This document shows, in pieces, positions 11,489-24,050 of a stretch of 64,000 bases of DNA (position 1 is its first letter; each line of letters opens with the position of its first letter). The stretch lies in NCBI RefSeq assembly GCF_029962835.1, contig NC_080573.1, forward strand, positions 141,589,495-141,653,494. Direction: 5' to 3'. This DNA comes from Magnolia sinica. Lineage: Eukaryota; Streptophyta; Magnoliopsida; Magnoliales; Magnoliaceae. Position numbers and translations under genes: made by a program. A model generated the notes under the pieces. It was not told where the DNA came from. It searched no databases and saw nothing but the letters and a program-made list of their open reading frames with translations.

Positions 11489-11618
11489 CCCCACGAGGGG
11501 GGTTTGGCTGAGGTTCTAACCCATGAGATGTGGGGCCTGAGCTATGAGATAAAGGGATTGATTTGCCATGGTCTATCAGTTCGAGCTTTTAGAGCAAGTG
11601 GTTAGTTGTCCTACATCA
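11384..11618 (+). mobile_element. solo LTR of a TRIM-like miniature LTR element
   Basis: Same sequence as the LTRs at 32830-33080 and 33137-33374: starts TGC..GCATTTTCACACC, has GGCTCGAGTGGGGTGG and ATGAGATAAAGGGATT, and ends in TTGTCCTACATCA. No internal region follows, so I call it a solo LTR inside the LINE. The left part of a further copy (from about 11131) belongs to the tandem duplication. Confidence 0.7.
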
Positions 11619-12450
11619 CCTTTCCTTCTGCCATGATGAGTACAGGGGTTCTGGCTTCCCTCCTGTAGAAGGGATTTGTATGATCATGAGCTGTTAGATT
11701 TATTACCGTTGCTATCCCTCTTATATAGCAATGAACATGGTGGGAGTGCCTGACTCTTTGAAGTGGAGCTATTCCAAGAAAAGGGAATTTTCAGTCCATT
11801 CGCTTTACTCCAAGTTATCTCGAGAGCTAGTCGATTTGAGTCCTTGCCATACTTCTTTCCTCTGGTTCTACGGAGGCCTGCCAAAGGTCGCTGTGTTTGT
11901 CTGGCTAGCTTGAAGAAACAGAAATTTGACAATCGACAACCTGCGGAAAAGATCCTTTATTATCCCCAATGGATGTCCTCTCTTCCTCAGTACAAAAGAG
12001 TGTGAATCATCTCTCTCCATTGTTTGTTCTCCCAGGTGGTGTGGTCAGGCATCTGGAGTGCGGCCTCAGTTTCCTGGGTGATGCCCGCCTCGGTCCTTGA
12101 TCTGTTTCTATCCTGGCACTATGATCACGGAGGAAGGTTAGGCAGAAAGAAGTGGAAACTGGCGCTTTTAGATTCGTTTTGGGCCATCTGGTTGGGGCGT
12201 AATAACGCTGTTTTTGTAACTCTAACGAATCGGGAAGGAGAGTTGCTGACAGGGCAGCAGGTTTTGTTAGGGATTGGGCTTTCTAATGTTGGGTGTTGGT
12301 TCCTGTCGCATCTGGGGACGTCTGGTTGCTAGTTCTGTATAGTCTTTGGGTCTTGTTTCGAGTTCTTTTCCTTTTTTTCTGTGTTGTTTTTGTTTCTGTT
12401 TGCATTTCTTTTTGGCTGCTTGCCCAATGAAGATCATCTTTCAAAAAAAA

Positions 12451-15400
12451 TAAAAATTGAAGGGGTTTTTCACAATGTTGACAGACCAAATAGCTCACTG
12501 AAAATGTCCCTTCTCCCTGCAGACTCCACGTGTGCCTATCCCTCTCATTTCCAGAGAGGGAGACATTGCTTAAATTTCCCATGAGGCTAATAAATTGAGA
12601 AATTTCTGACTCGAAATTTCTGCACTTAAGTAGGTTCTTTTTTGTAGTTTGCTGATTTTGTAATATGAACCAGGTAAAATTGTTTTATGGAAGTATATCC
12701 TGTCATCCTTTTCCAGAAAGATACAAAGAACATTTGTCCTTGGCATCTTATTGCGCAATCATTTAAAAAGAGAGGTTTATCTTATTAGGATTGAGGGTGA
12801 ATTTCAGTGTCATATGAACATCAATGCCTCTTTTATATTAGTGAACTATCAGCTTGCATGCGTTTCTTAGACACTTGAAGAGTCTGAGACTTCTTTCTGC
12901 AGTAGGGCAAATTTAGGTTTGGTCATAACAGCCTAACCTTGGAAAACTAATTTGATTCAATCCAGCCAACTGTTTCCCACCATTGGTTTTGGATACTGGC
13001 AAAAGCTTGGAAGTCTATTACTGCCTTGCTATCAACTTTCACAGCTTGAGGTTGTGTGATTGCCCAAGGGAGTGAGCAAGTGCTTTCTTTAAAATAGAAA
13101 AAAAAAATCTTTAGAAGAAGGAAGCTATTGGAGGCATTGTGGGCCATTTTTTAAATTATCTGTAATGAAGATTTGATTGATAGGAAATAGAGAAAGGATG
13201 CAAACATGTTGCTGAAGATAAAGGATCCCAAATTGCATGGAGAACCTCGGAACACCTTCTCTAGCAAGGGACAGCTTCTGTTATTGTCATGTGGGCGACT
13301 ATAGAACTACCATAGGATTCTGTTGAGGGATTTAGTGCATGAGATTTTGTGCCTTAGCTGAAATGCATAAGTTGTTGCAGGAGATAAAAGTAGCAATCCT
13401 GTTTAATCAACCTTTTGAGTTTGATGCAAAAAAACATGGTTCACAGACCTGGATGGTCAATGCAGGATTCCTATTATTCAAAACTTAACCTCATCATTTG
13501 CTGGGTGATTCTGTTGGAGAAACCACACGGCAAGACTTACCATGGTTTCCTGAGTTCCAGCTTTTACGACAGAAAAATTTAGGAAATGCTTTTTCTATAA
13601 GAGGCCCCGACATGGATGCGGCATAGTAAAAATTATCCTAAATCAGAAGGTCCTACCGGTTGTTGATCCAATGGATCCTACCGTGAACTGGAGGACGTAC
13701 AACTCTCCTATCATCATCATTCAAAAAATTTTCATTGACTTGCCTTGTCACGCCACCTGACCTGATCCAGTGACTGACCATGTCCTTTTGCAAACTATAG
13801 TGCATATGCTGTCCTGTGCTTGGTTCATCTGGATGCTTAAACTGTTATGGCTCTGACACATTCACACTAATTTCTGTCAGTTGGACGTCACTCTGGCCTA
13901 AAAATACATACCTTCATGCTTTTCTCTTTTTTAACAACATAAAAAAGAAAAGAAATGGCGAACTCCATTAGTTCTCGGTTCATGGTTTCTCTGTTTTCGA
14001 TCCCCTGGAGATCTTGAAATGCATGCGTTCTTACGCAGCTGGAATCCTCTTGCTTGTCTTCATCCATGTTCTACTATACTTTTTAATTCTCTGCTTTTTG
14101 CTGTTTGGAGTTATCTTCTCATGTAGACAGATTATTTTTCACTAATCCCTTTCATGTGCGGCTTTCGCCATGACAATAGGCTACAGTATGTTAACATCCT
14201 ATATGCCATTTTTGGGTCGAGATGAACTAAAAAATTCAGCTTTTTTTTTTTTTTTTGTGTCGAGAAATGATTATGGAAAACCCTAATCTTCCTGCCAATC
14301 TGTGATGTGTATGTCTTAACCATGCAAAAGGAAGGCCCCACCTGGTGTGAAAACTATGCTGTTCTGCTCATCAGGCAATCCTCTGTTGCAATCAACAGAA
14401 CTGATGATAAGATATAAAGGTCAGGCCCACCTGATGAGTATATAGTCTTGTTCTTAAACTAGATGATCTTTCATGGTAGGGCCACCTTATGCATGATTCT
14501 GTTACCTTGCGGACGACACTTTGGCATGTGGGTGCACATTACAGATATTCTTCACCAGATCCAACTCTGGTGCCCCCCAGTCATTAAGGTGACTGATGAT
14601 CAGATATTGGCAAAACTTCCATGGAAGATGCCAACTTTTTTAGTGTGTGCGTGAGTTAGATTAATAGAGCACATTGTCTGTGCTCTATTAGATTCAAGGG
14701 AGCATATTGCATGCGCCCAAAACATGGCACTTGTCTGTTCGTAGTGGAACCCACTCTTGTGATGCCAATCTAAAAATCAAGCAAGCCACTCACTAGGTGG
14801 ATCATCAATCTAACATCTATCATTTTTACAGTTGTGACCATGTAGTCTGAAAATCTTGAGTACACTGGAGCACCCTGATTTTTTTATTTTTTATTTTTAT
14901 TTTTATTTTTTACGCTAATGCACCTCATCCCAAGTGATAAAAGGGAGGAATACTCATCCCTGAAAGGGAGAAATACGGAAAGAGGAAGAGAACAGCGGCC
15001 TGGATACGAAGTTTGCATATGGTGGCTAGGAACGTTCCCATTTATACTCTATTAGCAGAATAGCTGTATGTGAAGTTTACATATGGTGGGCCGTATATGA
15101 TGCTTCTCTAAAAATAAACAATATTTTGCATGCGTTTGGTAGCTGGGGTTTGCTAAGTGGACGAGGAATGGGTGATTTTGAGTGGGTCGGTTTCTTTTGA
15201 TTGAGAGATTTCTACCCTTTTTTGTTTGTTTTGTTTCTACATTTATATCATGATTGGTACAACTCTTCCTGCGATGACCATGGAAGTGTTTTCTGTGATC
15301 AATATGTAGAGAAAAAGGAAGAGTTCGAATGATTGATATGGTTATATTTTCCAAAAGCTTCCCATTCATTTTTAAAAGGACGTGATATTTGGCAGTGGAA

Positions 15401-16750
15401 AGTTGTAAATTGCATGTGTAGAGGCATAAGCGTATCTTGATCTCTTATAGAGAAGGCTACATTTGAATCACCGTTACAGTGGGTTTCTAGAGCTGCTTAA
15501 ATGGGATGGTCCACGGCCCAAAAGTTTGGTGAATCAGGCCATGGTAACCATTCATGAATTGGCTTCACATGTGGTATTTGCTGAAAATTAGCGGACATGA
15601 ACAGCAATCCATGTTCAACATGTGAAACAACTAATTGGGCCATCAAGATTCCATCACTGCTAGTTTTGGGTCCGCCGCATATCCATCCAGAGATGACGCA
15701 GCTCAAAAGTCATCAAATCCCTGCTACAGACTTGAGGATCATCTGACGTAGAGTGTCCACAAGAGTGAATGGCCTCTTAAGATTTTGGGAAAGGGTGGAA
15801 ATCCATGCATCCCATTCTCATAGTATTGGTTCAAAGAACACAGGCTGGCTCAGAGGACAGGGGAGTGAATGATCCCTATCGTTTCAGAAAGGGTGGGGAA
15901 TCCATGCATCCCATTCTCATAGTATTGGTTCAGAGAACACGTACCAGCGCAGAGAAGTTTTGATTTGGAAGACTGGCTCAGAGAATCCGTGTTATTTCAA
16001 GATCCAGGATTGAGCAGCTGGGGCCATCCTTCTAGTTTCTAATGTGATTTTGTAGCCATGTGACCTCCCAGTAATGTGGCTCTCGTGTGATTGAGTAATT
16101 TCGAGGGCAGTTCTTGTCAACAACACCATCAGAATGATTGAAACGCCTCATTTTAAGTTAAAGACAGCAGGTGAGAAAATCCCTTACAGATTCGTCATGC
16201 GAATGTGGTGCTGGAACACCCTCATTGGAGGGTCCCAACCATCCAGTCATCCGCCTATGGCTGGTGGATGGTTCACGAGAGTATTTCCCTCCACTGCCCA
16301 TCCACCATGATACCCACCGGATAAATAGTCAGAATTGCTGAAAGGTGACCCAACCCCTACCTGTATGGAGTAAGGGCCAGCCAGACGAATATGCAATGCA
16401 ATGTCGACTTGAAAATGCATTAACCATTTCAATGGTGGCTTGGGATACACATCCAAACAACGCCTTATGAAACCATCGGATACATGAGTCATTGGAAGAA
16501 AAGTGTAGGGAAGAAATTTTTTTTTTAAGCCAACAAATTATTCAGATCACAAGAAGTATGACCAACAGCTGCCAATTCCTATTTACTGTTCACAGCAGAG
16601 TATTTTTCCCCCCTCCTATATGACTACAATTGAAGAAAGTTCCTTCCAGCAGAACATGAGGTACTTGAAAAAGTATCAATCAGGCAACTTTCAAAACTAA
16701 AAGCAAAGCAAGGCCATAAAATCCCAAGCATGCGCTAACAATGGGAGACC
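12451..16750. other. intergenic; no gene recognised
   Basis: Only short frames with no recognisable domain. Small structures seen: an 11-bp hairpin TAATAGAGCAC / GTGCTCTATTA with a 7-nt loop at 14662-14690, a T-run at 14239-14256, and the direct repeat at 15791-15943. The end nearest 16752 probably contains the 3' UTR of the small gene on the minus strand. Confidence 0.4.
15791..15943. repeat. direct repeat of ~55 bp
   Basis: The block AAGGGTGGAAATCCATGC..ATCCCATTCTCATAGTATTG..GTTCA occurs at about 15791-15845 and again at 15888-15943 with few differences, spaced about 97 bp. Confidence 0.8.
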
Positions 16751-16751
16751 T

Positions 16752-17085
16752 TCAAGATTCTTCACGGGACTTGACAATGAAATTCTGGCGGCTGATAGGG
16801 TTCATCACAACAGGAGGTCCTGCTGTGCGAGGCCATGCCTGAAACTTCTTGTCAGTTTCTTCCCACCATCCCTTGTCAGACACAGTTTTTGGAGTTGTAC
16901 CTGGTGTTTCAGTTAACACAATGTGAGAAGGCCGCAAAAGCTTAAAGTTAATCAGCAATGTGATATTTCAAGCAGATTTACAACAACTCACCTCCGAAAA
17001 TCTTTTTGTCAGCGATCAAGGCATCCAGAGAAAATGCAATTGCAGTGGATGCCAACACTGCTCCGATGATGGCCTTGGCCGACAT
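16752..17085 (-). CDS. small conserved plant membrane protein, 80 aa, two exons
   Basis: Exon 1 is 17085-16992 (ATG, then MSAKAIIGAVLASTAIAF.. and ALIADKKIFGG); intron 16991-16901 has GTGAGT..AG ends; exon 2 is 16900-16752 (TTPKTVSDKGWWEETDKKF, then QAWPRTAGPPVVMNPISRQ and the end SREES). The join is phase 1 and completes a Gly codon, giving 80 residues with no disruption. A hydrophobic N-terminal helix (about residues 5-25) suggests a single-pass membrane protein. The sequence resembles a small plant-conserved protein that I associate, from memory only, with a mitochondrial complex I accessory subunit (At4g20150-like), so treat the function as unproven. I chose the MSAKA start because the upstream in-frame extension looks like intron or leader, with a possible acceptor (GGGCAG) at 17115. 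Neighbours are transposon relics. Confidence 0.7.
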
Positions 17086-17175
17086 GGTGTTCCAAGTGTG
17101 CCAATTAGAAACCACTGCCCAAACTAAACAAATTAAAAATACTATTCTTATGTAGGCTGTACTTGAATGCTTCAA

Positions 17176-18245
17176 TTGGATTCATTGCAATAATTTGATT
17201 CCATGTAAAGCAGGCCTAGCCACAAAATCCACATATTATTGGAGTCTAAGCCACAAATTGTTGTTATCATTTTGAGTCAAGCTTGAAACTCATGGAATTG
17301 CAATCGATGTTTGCTCATGCTCATGAACTAAAATGGTGCACTCTCCTCTCTGGTCATTTTCTAGAGTATCAAATTGGGTTAGTACAATTCAGTTTAATTC
17401 AGCCATACAAAAGCAGTCATTCAGAGGATTGAATTTCAATTAGTTACCTAAATAGTTTGATGATATTGCCTTTCCTTGAAAATCAAGGGCTACTGATCCA
17501 ACAACATATATTTCAGGCACCTTAAGAAAACTACACAAAATCAGCTCCCTAAAACCAACGGTATTCACCGATGGAAAACAAATGCTTGAGTTCATCGTGA
17601 TGAAAATGTGATCCCACACCAAATTGAATGTCAAAATACAATAGCATTTTTTGTCACTGCATGAGTTTATTTTCAGAAAAGAATGGAGTGATCACTGCTG
17701 TTTCCAAAACATAGATGACACTTGTTTTTACGAATAAAATTGATCAGACTTTCCTACTGCCTTTCTCTAATCATCAAACCATTATGATAACAGGCAATGC
17801 TAGTACTGAACTGGAGTTGCTGAAAGTCCTACTCTGACTCAACCACATACTACGGCACAAGGCCACTGCAGTCAGAATACTGCTGTACTTTGGTTAATAT
17901 GTTTAATGCTTTCATGCAACAGTAAGATTACTTTTGCTAAATTGATCTTGAAAGATCAAGAACATCAGGTCCCATAGCCAGAGTAAGCATTAGTGAAAGC
18001 TAAGAGATCCCATGCCTGAATAAAGCTTACATGCATGGTTAACCAAACAGACCCATCCAAAAGTTGATGGTGGCTGCAAAAATAAAATATATAGGCAATG
18101 CATTCTATTTCCACTCAGGACTCATACCGTTTCTAGAATCAATTAAATTGAACCTATTTTTTTTAGAATCAATCAAATCGAACTAAAAAAGAAAGGAAAC
18201 ATTCAGGATTTAAAAAAAAAAAAAACTATTGACAACCTCTAAAAA
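17176..18245. other. intergenic or leader-intron sequence, no gene
   Basis: AT-rich, no recognised domain. If the leader exon near 25.4 kb belongs to the 80-aa gene, this stretch is part of its first intron. Confidence 0.35.
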
Positions 18246-18690
18246 GGTTAATGGTGATCCCCAGCATTTGCATGATGTGCATGGGGGATGCCGAAGTAGT
18301 TGATCATCATTTTATGCATTGTCCATTTGCTTGAGAGGTGTGAGTCAATCTTTTCAGGATGTTCAACATGTTGTAGGCGATGCTGAGGTCAATAGGTGAG
18401 CTATTATTGGCTTGGCATAGTGTTGGGCTTGGGAAGAAAAAATTATAATGTTCTTGCTAGCTTCCCTTTGGGCAATTTGGGGGGAAATGAATGGAAAATG
18501 CTTTCATAATACTGGCAGATCGGCAATGGAGGTTTTCAGTAGGGTCAAGCTGTATGTAATGGAATGAGCCTCGTGCATTAAATCCCTTTATGGGTTCAAT
18601 TTTTTCCCTTTCGCTTGGTTTGTAGCTTGTTTTGCCATATCAGCGCCTCTTAATAAAATATCGTTTCCTTTTAAAAAATAATTATTAATT
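18246..18690 (+). mobile_element. 5'-truncated LINE tail (zf-RVT end)
   Basis: Plus-strand translation gives MVIPSICMMCMGDAEVVDH (zf-RVT cysteines and histidine), then LLASLWAIWGEMNGKCFHN and EVFSRVKLYVMEWA, the conserved plant LINE ORF2 C-terminus, with stops between pieces. It ends at AATAAAATATCGTTTCC plus an A-rich tail near 18680. Confidence 0.75.
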
Positions 18691-18954
18691 AAGTATATAA
18701 ACAATTAACAATGACATTCATGAGATAAGTTCAATAAATTTTCACTCGCTCAAAGGTGCTCTAGTTGTGCTCCCTAGTAACACTATATGTTAGACTCGAA
18801 GTACAAATGATTAGCTTTTGCAATTCTTCCTTCATCGTCATAACTCTCTCACCATAAACCTATATCATATAACATAAAGAACTTAAGAACTAAATAACTT
18901 GAAAATCAAAATAGACATTTCACTAGTCAAAGTCAACTAACAATTAACAAGCAA

Positions 18955-19510
18955 AATGTTTCACAAGTTACAGGGTTGCTTTGTTGTTCTTGTTAACTTT
19001 TGTGGTTCCTCTTCCAAATAAGCCAAAAGCCCTTTTAAACTTGTCCATTTGCTCATTAATAATGACTCTCTACCTTGAATCTAAAATCATTCTTTCAATA
19101 CAATCACATAAGCCTGTTTTTATTTCCAAATCCAAATGGAAGTTCTCATCATATTGAAAATTTGGACTTAGGTTTACCAAGACTATGCTCATGTATGCTC
19201 TTTAGTGTTAAATAACTTGTAGCGAATCATGTCGCAACCAATCTAGTCCACTCGCCTCTTGTATGCTTTCACATCAAATTCACAACCCAACAATGCTTGT
19301 AGCTGTACACAGTTATACCCATTGCCTTTTCCACGATCTTTGCATGAATTAATGATTTACCAATGTCCGCGAGCATAACATCTACGCAGTACGCTGCACA
19401 TGATAACCAAAATAATTTCTCTCCTCTCCATCAACATTTGACCCACTTTTATATATGCGGATGAACCATCCACGCTAATAAATTGTCTGCATTCTTGGAA
19501 ATGTTGAATG
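18955..19510 (-). mobile_element. hAT-superfamily transposase relic (DUF659-like)
   Basis: In shifting minus-strand frames, from 19510 down: FISVDGSSAYIKVGQMLMER, CVDVMLADIGKSLIHAKIVE, KAMGITVYSYKHC, VATxFATSYLTLKSIHEH, and near 18970-19060 MDKFKRAFGLFGRGTTKVN. This order (substrate-strand segment, H/C-rich segment, TRFATSYLTL signature, then the GxFG segment) matches plant hAT transposases with DUF659. Many stops and frameshifts; no TIR or target duplication found, so only the relic core is called. Confidence 0.55.
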
Positions 19511-22100
19511 CAAGAGATAAAATAATTTAATTACCCTAAAAAGTGAACAAAGGAAAGAGAAAAGAATTTATAAGTGTATTTGATATATTTTGTATCAATT
19601 CTAATGTAGAATCTCTAGTGAAAATGAAGTTCGATTTCATTGACTGATGAAAAAGATTGTTGAATTCCTTCCTCTAGGTTTTTAAGCCAAAAGACTCCTC
19701 TTAAAAGAAACAAAAAGGGGCTTCTTTTATTGTGGATGGGTTTTACAAGTCTTTTAAAAACAGAAGGGTTATAGAAAAGGAAAAGAACAATTAAAAAATC
19801 ATTTTTTCACCAATTTTTTCCAATGAATTATGCACGTAATCAAGTCATACGATTTATGATTTCGATGTTTACGATTTAGACACGAATTGTAGAATTCAGA
19901 TCCAACTACGATTTGGGTGTACAATTTAAATCGTACACCCTTACAATATGATCTGAATCTTACGATTACAATTCAAATAACACCGTAGAGAAACGGAATC
20001 AGACTCCCAAATATAAGGATTTAAATTTATTTATTTATTTATTATTATTATTATTATTTTTTAAAATATTAAAAATTATATAAAATTCCAATGAATGGTC
20101 ATGAATCCCAAGAATTAGGGGCAAGGGTCTCAGTGATAGAGAAGGAAAGCGTGGGGCATCCTACTTGGACAAGATATGGCAACAATGGCATAGAAGCAAC
20201 CACATGGCAAGCACGATATCTTCGTGACATGCACCAAATATACAGAGAATAGCTCATTAATGAGCAATTTTTTGAGAAGTTGTGGCGCTTGGGTAATCTC
20301 TAGATAAGGACAACTAACAAGCACGTTCGATAGCCTATTATCATAGTAAGGACGCGTTCGAAAGGCAAGGCATGATTGGGTAAACGCAACCGTCACTTTA
20401 CAGTTGGCAATATGTGATGTCGCCACATAAGAAATGGTTATTCTCACGACAACGTCAGAGTCTATAAATAGCAAAGGAGAGTTCGAAGCAAATGATCCCC
20501 GAATCAATCCAAAACCCAACAACATATCAACAATCAATCAATCCAGTGCAACGCTACTTATCCAGTCCCTTGGGACACTTATCATCTCCACAACTCATCA
20601 GCGAAGAACCCTTAGTTTCTACGAGTAGCTCAATCCGTCCCTGCTCTACGCCGGACCAACTTAGTCATAACCAGTAGCTCTAATTCCCTTCCATCTGTGC
20701 CTGCATACTGAATCTGAAGGAAGACCGTAGTCTTAGGAATCATCCACCTACGCTCATACACTAGGTTGACAGTAGTTTGTAACCTCAACATTACCTATTC
20801 CTTGGTCATCAGCACCCTGCTCGGTTAAGCACCCCGTTGCTCTTAGCTAGGTTAGTGATCCCGTTTTAGTAGTACATTTCACTTTTCCACTTCCATCCTC
20901 GATTTTCATTCGACCAAACAATTGTTGCACCTTCGAAAGTCCTTGGTCTCCAAGGCAAAAAGAACTCATTGGAGGAAAAGTCTCAACCTCCGCAAATCGC
21001 CTGATTAGCATACTTGACAGTTGGCAGAATAGACGATTGGTCTCTCGACCATTCGATCACGCACCGCTCTATCTCAACGCCAGGGATAAGTGGCGTTCGG
21101 TTTTAATTGGACCGCAAATTAGTTCTAGCACGCCCACAAATCTCACACATGTACCACATGGCCGAATTCCATATTAACACATCCATCTTCACACGTGTTT
21201 GCACACATGCTCTACTACTGGGAGATTAAGTTCCTAAAATAGAGTTTTTTTTTTTTTTCCTCTCTCTTTTCTTTCTTTCCCTTCTTTATGAATAAGTTCT
21301 TAAAATAGAATTTTAGATATATGAAGAATAAAATGAAATAAAAAGTGCAAATAGAAGTACTAAATACAACATGTTAAGTGCCGAAAACTCGTCTTCAATG
21401 CTGTTCTCACTAGGTTTGACCAAAGGGTCTTGACTTGTTGATACCACCTTACAAGCAAGAGATTTGAAGAAAGAGGAAAAGAATTCTCATCTAACAACAG
21501 TTACCAAGGTCGTTGCTCACCCGCAAGGGCAAACGGGATCTCCTTGTTTAATCTCGTTCAAGAGTTCTTAAACCCTTGTACAGTTCTCCTCTGGTTTTCT
21601 CTTTGTATCAAGGTATTTTGTAACGATAACGGTGGCCGTAATGGTTAACGACCGTAACGGTTGATAAATAAAAGCCCCAAAAATTCAGAAGAAATATTTA
21701 GAAAATCCAAAATAATGTAAATATTCCTAATACATATTTAAAAAAAAAAATATGTTTATGGTAGTGTAACGATCCACTCTTTGGTAAGAGTGGTGTATCT
21801 AGTTGTCTGGTGAATTTATAAACATGATTGTGTCTCTAATATTTACACATTACAATCAAGCATTAGAACTAGAAATCGGGAAAAAAGAAGAAGCATAAAT
21901 ACCAATTTTATTTTTATTTTTTAAATGGCCCTTGGAGCTTCTATTCACCCAAATCGCTTCAATCTATGGTTTTGATCCTAAAAACTATACTAGTGGTAGA
22001 AATCTGCTGTAAAATAATTTAGAAAAGTTTTTAGAATGAGAAAATTGAAAATTTGAGGAGAAAAAAAATAAATATATATAAATATATATATATATATATA
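19511..22100. other. intergenic with unclassified repeat-like sequence
   Basis: No gene recognised. 20100-21250 has an LTR-like look: a TATAAATAG box at 20462 downstream of a CACGACAACGTCAGAG motif, and moderate GC. I found no paired copy, primer site or terminal TG/CA, so I leave it unclassified. An AT-rich run occurs at 20025-20060 and short TA repeats at 22070-22102. Confidence 0.4.
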
Positions 22101-22103
22101 TGT

Positions 22104-22648
22104 GGGAAAAGGTATTATGCGCTCGACCTCACGAGTCCGTCCCATGAGGTTGAGCTGTGTGGGCCCAACCGTGATGCGTTTCGAACATCTGCCCCATTAG
22201 TCAGATGCACCATTCCATCGTGGGCCTAGGTCTCAAAAATCAAGTCAATTCGTGACTTGTGTGAGCCACACCACATATAGAAGTGAGAGGGGCCGTGCAC
22301 CATTAAAACATTCATAACCATTTTTTGGGCCCACCGAGATGTGGTTTGCAAATCCAGCCCATCCATCATGTGTGTCCCACTTAGATGAGGGTTCAAACCA
22401 AGTTTCAGACGCATGCAAATTTCAGGTGGGCCCCACCAAGTGCTTTTATATGTTTTAACGGTGTCTTCACATGATTTTAGATGGTATGGCCCACCTGAGT
22501 TCCGTATACGGCTGATTTTTGGGATATCCCATAATTTAAAGGGGACCCATCAAATGCACGGTGTTGATGGTCGACACGCATCACGGTGGGGCCCACACAG
22601 CTCGACCTCACGGGAGCTTATCGTGAGGTCGAGCGCATAGTACCTTTT

Positions 22649-22651
<3 letters not shown>
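22104..22651. mobile_element. MITE with ~75-bp TIRs containing internal hairpins
   Basis: Left end GGGAAAAGGTATTATGCG..CTCGACCTCACG; the right end is its complement, CGTGAGGTCGAGCGCATAG..TACCTTTTCCC. Each TIR itself folds: at the right, CTCGACCTCACG (22601-22612) pairs perfectly with CGTGAGGTCGAG (22622-22633) across 9 nt, and the left arm is similar but imperfect. The element lies inside a TA microsatellite, so a target duplication cannot be read. Interior carries GGCCCACC-type motifs. No coding capacity; superfamily undetermined. Confidence 0.8.

Positions 22652-22713
<62 letters not shown>
22652..22713. repeat. (TA)n microsatellite
   Basis: About 31 uninterrupted TA units directly right of the MITE; a shorter TA run lies on its left (22076-22102), so the MITE split an AT tract or triggered its expansion. 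Confidence 0.95.
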
Positions 22714-22715
<2 letters not shown>

Positions 22716-24050
22716 CGTTTTTCGACCTTTATGGGGGTAATGGTCGTTATGTCCTGTAACAGCCAATATGGTCCCAAAAAACCAACTGCCCCATTTCACC
22801 CCAATATCGTTACACGGTCACGGCCGTTACCTAGACGTATCGGCCTTTACGGTTTTATTGCAACGGATACAAAACACATTGCTTTGTATTGCAAGGATTT
22901 CTCAAGGGAGGTGAATGGTTTATCAAAGTAGAAGTGGGTGAAAGAGAGGACGGAACAAGGGCCAAAGACCCTTTCCTTTGAGGGAATCTATATTTATTCG
23001 CTTTGGGTTGGATTTTTAGTAAATTTGGTGATCTAAAGGAGTATTTCTAAGAGAGGAGACACGTGGCACGATTAGAGGGATTATTAGTGATGAAATTGCC
23101 ACCTAGGATGGTTTAAAGAGCTGAAAAGGTTTAAGACACTGGAATTCTGAAAAAGGGTACTGCACCTAGGGAAATTTTGGATATCTACAGGTCTGAACCA
23201 CCAAAAACCAGAAAATGCAAGGCGCAGAAATTAGACTTCCACATGCATATGCTGTAAAAATGGAAGGGGGTGGGGCCCAAGCTTGGGTAAGGCTGAGTGC
23301 CACACCCGGGGAGGGGGGGAGATGGTGATCAATCTTCCACCCACTTCCCACATACTCTTAACTGGTGATCATGTTTATAAATTAACTGCTTAAAAACCAC
23401 TCATAACTGGCCATGCAGTCACCCTTAATGAAATGTGAATCCAAAAGAATAGCAGCTGCACCTAACGAAATTGAAGATCTATAGACAGTAGACACCCCAC
23501 TCAGCAGAGTGCTCAGGCTAACTAGCCTGAAAATCAATAGATGTGGGACCCAGCCTAACCCAAGGTTGGGCCCCACAAACTTTTTTATTAAATCCACAGG
23601 ACGCGGAAAAAATATTTCCCCATGCCAGGAAGGAAACAAGAAAGTAGTTGTGGACGTTGGAAAACTTTTCAATGTCCGAGGACAAATTAAGGGCCAACTT
23701 TGAGCCTTAATTTCTTCAATTCTCAATGTCCAAAACCTGTGATCTATAGGTCCACCTTGGAGCCTATCAATTACCTTTCCAATGGGCCAAAGTTCAGCTC
23801 AATCCAATTTGCCAGTGCAATGTTATGATCAAAATACAGGACAGCATGTAGGATCGACTGACAGTTGCAGAACCAGAATTTGACCTAAGTTGTCGACCCA
23901 AATCTCCATAACCCCTAGGAATTTTCCCCTCAAACCATAACCATTAGTTAGCCCATCAGCTTCCCTTTCCAACAAGCTATATATCACCTGAATCCGCCAT
24001 CCAAACACCAAGTTGCAAGCGAAAAACTGAAATGTTCACATGCTGGACTG
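22714..24050. other. intergenic, no gene recognised
   Basis: Short frames only. GGTGGGGCCCAAG and GGGACCC-type motifs occur at 23270 and 23560. No RNA gene seen. Confidence 0.4.

Larger units (their letters stand above)
10976..12450 (+). mobile_element. second LINE ORF2 relic, 3' half with poly(A)
   Basis: Begins right after the tail of the preceding LINE. Plus-strand translation gives SIASLAPKVSERFKFVP near 11015 and DDPWCDPSPLKNSF near 11090, then after nested material PDSLKWSYSKKREFSVHSLY (11750-11810), LPKVAVFVWLA (11880-11910) and SFWAIWLGRNNAVF (12175-12215): the zf-RVT region of a plant L1. It ends with AATGAAGATCATCTTTC and an A-run near 12450. Several frame changes and stops. A small LTR (11384-11618) and a ~252-bp tandem duplication lie inside it. 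Confidence 0.8.

Noticed and set aside
20100-21250. Possible LTR (TATAAATAG box, moderate GC, repeat-like look)
   Set aside because: No second copy, primer-binding site, TG/CA ends or coding domain could be seen, so it stays unclassified.
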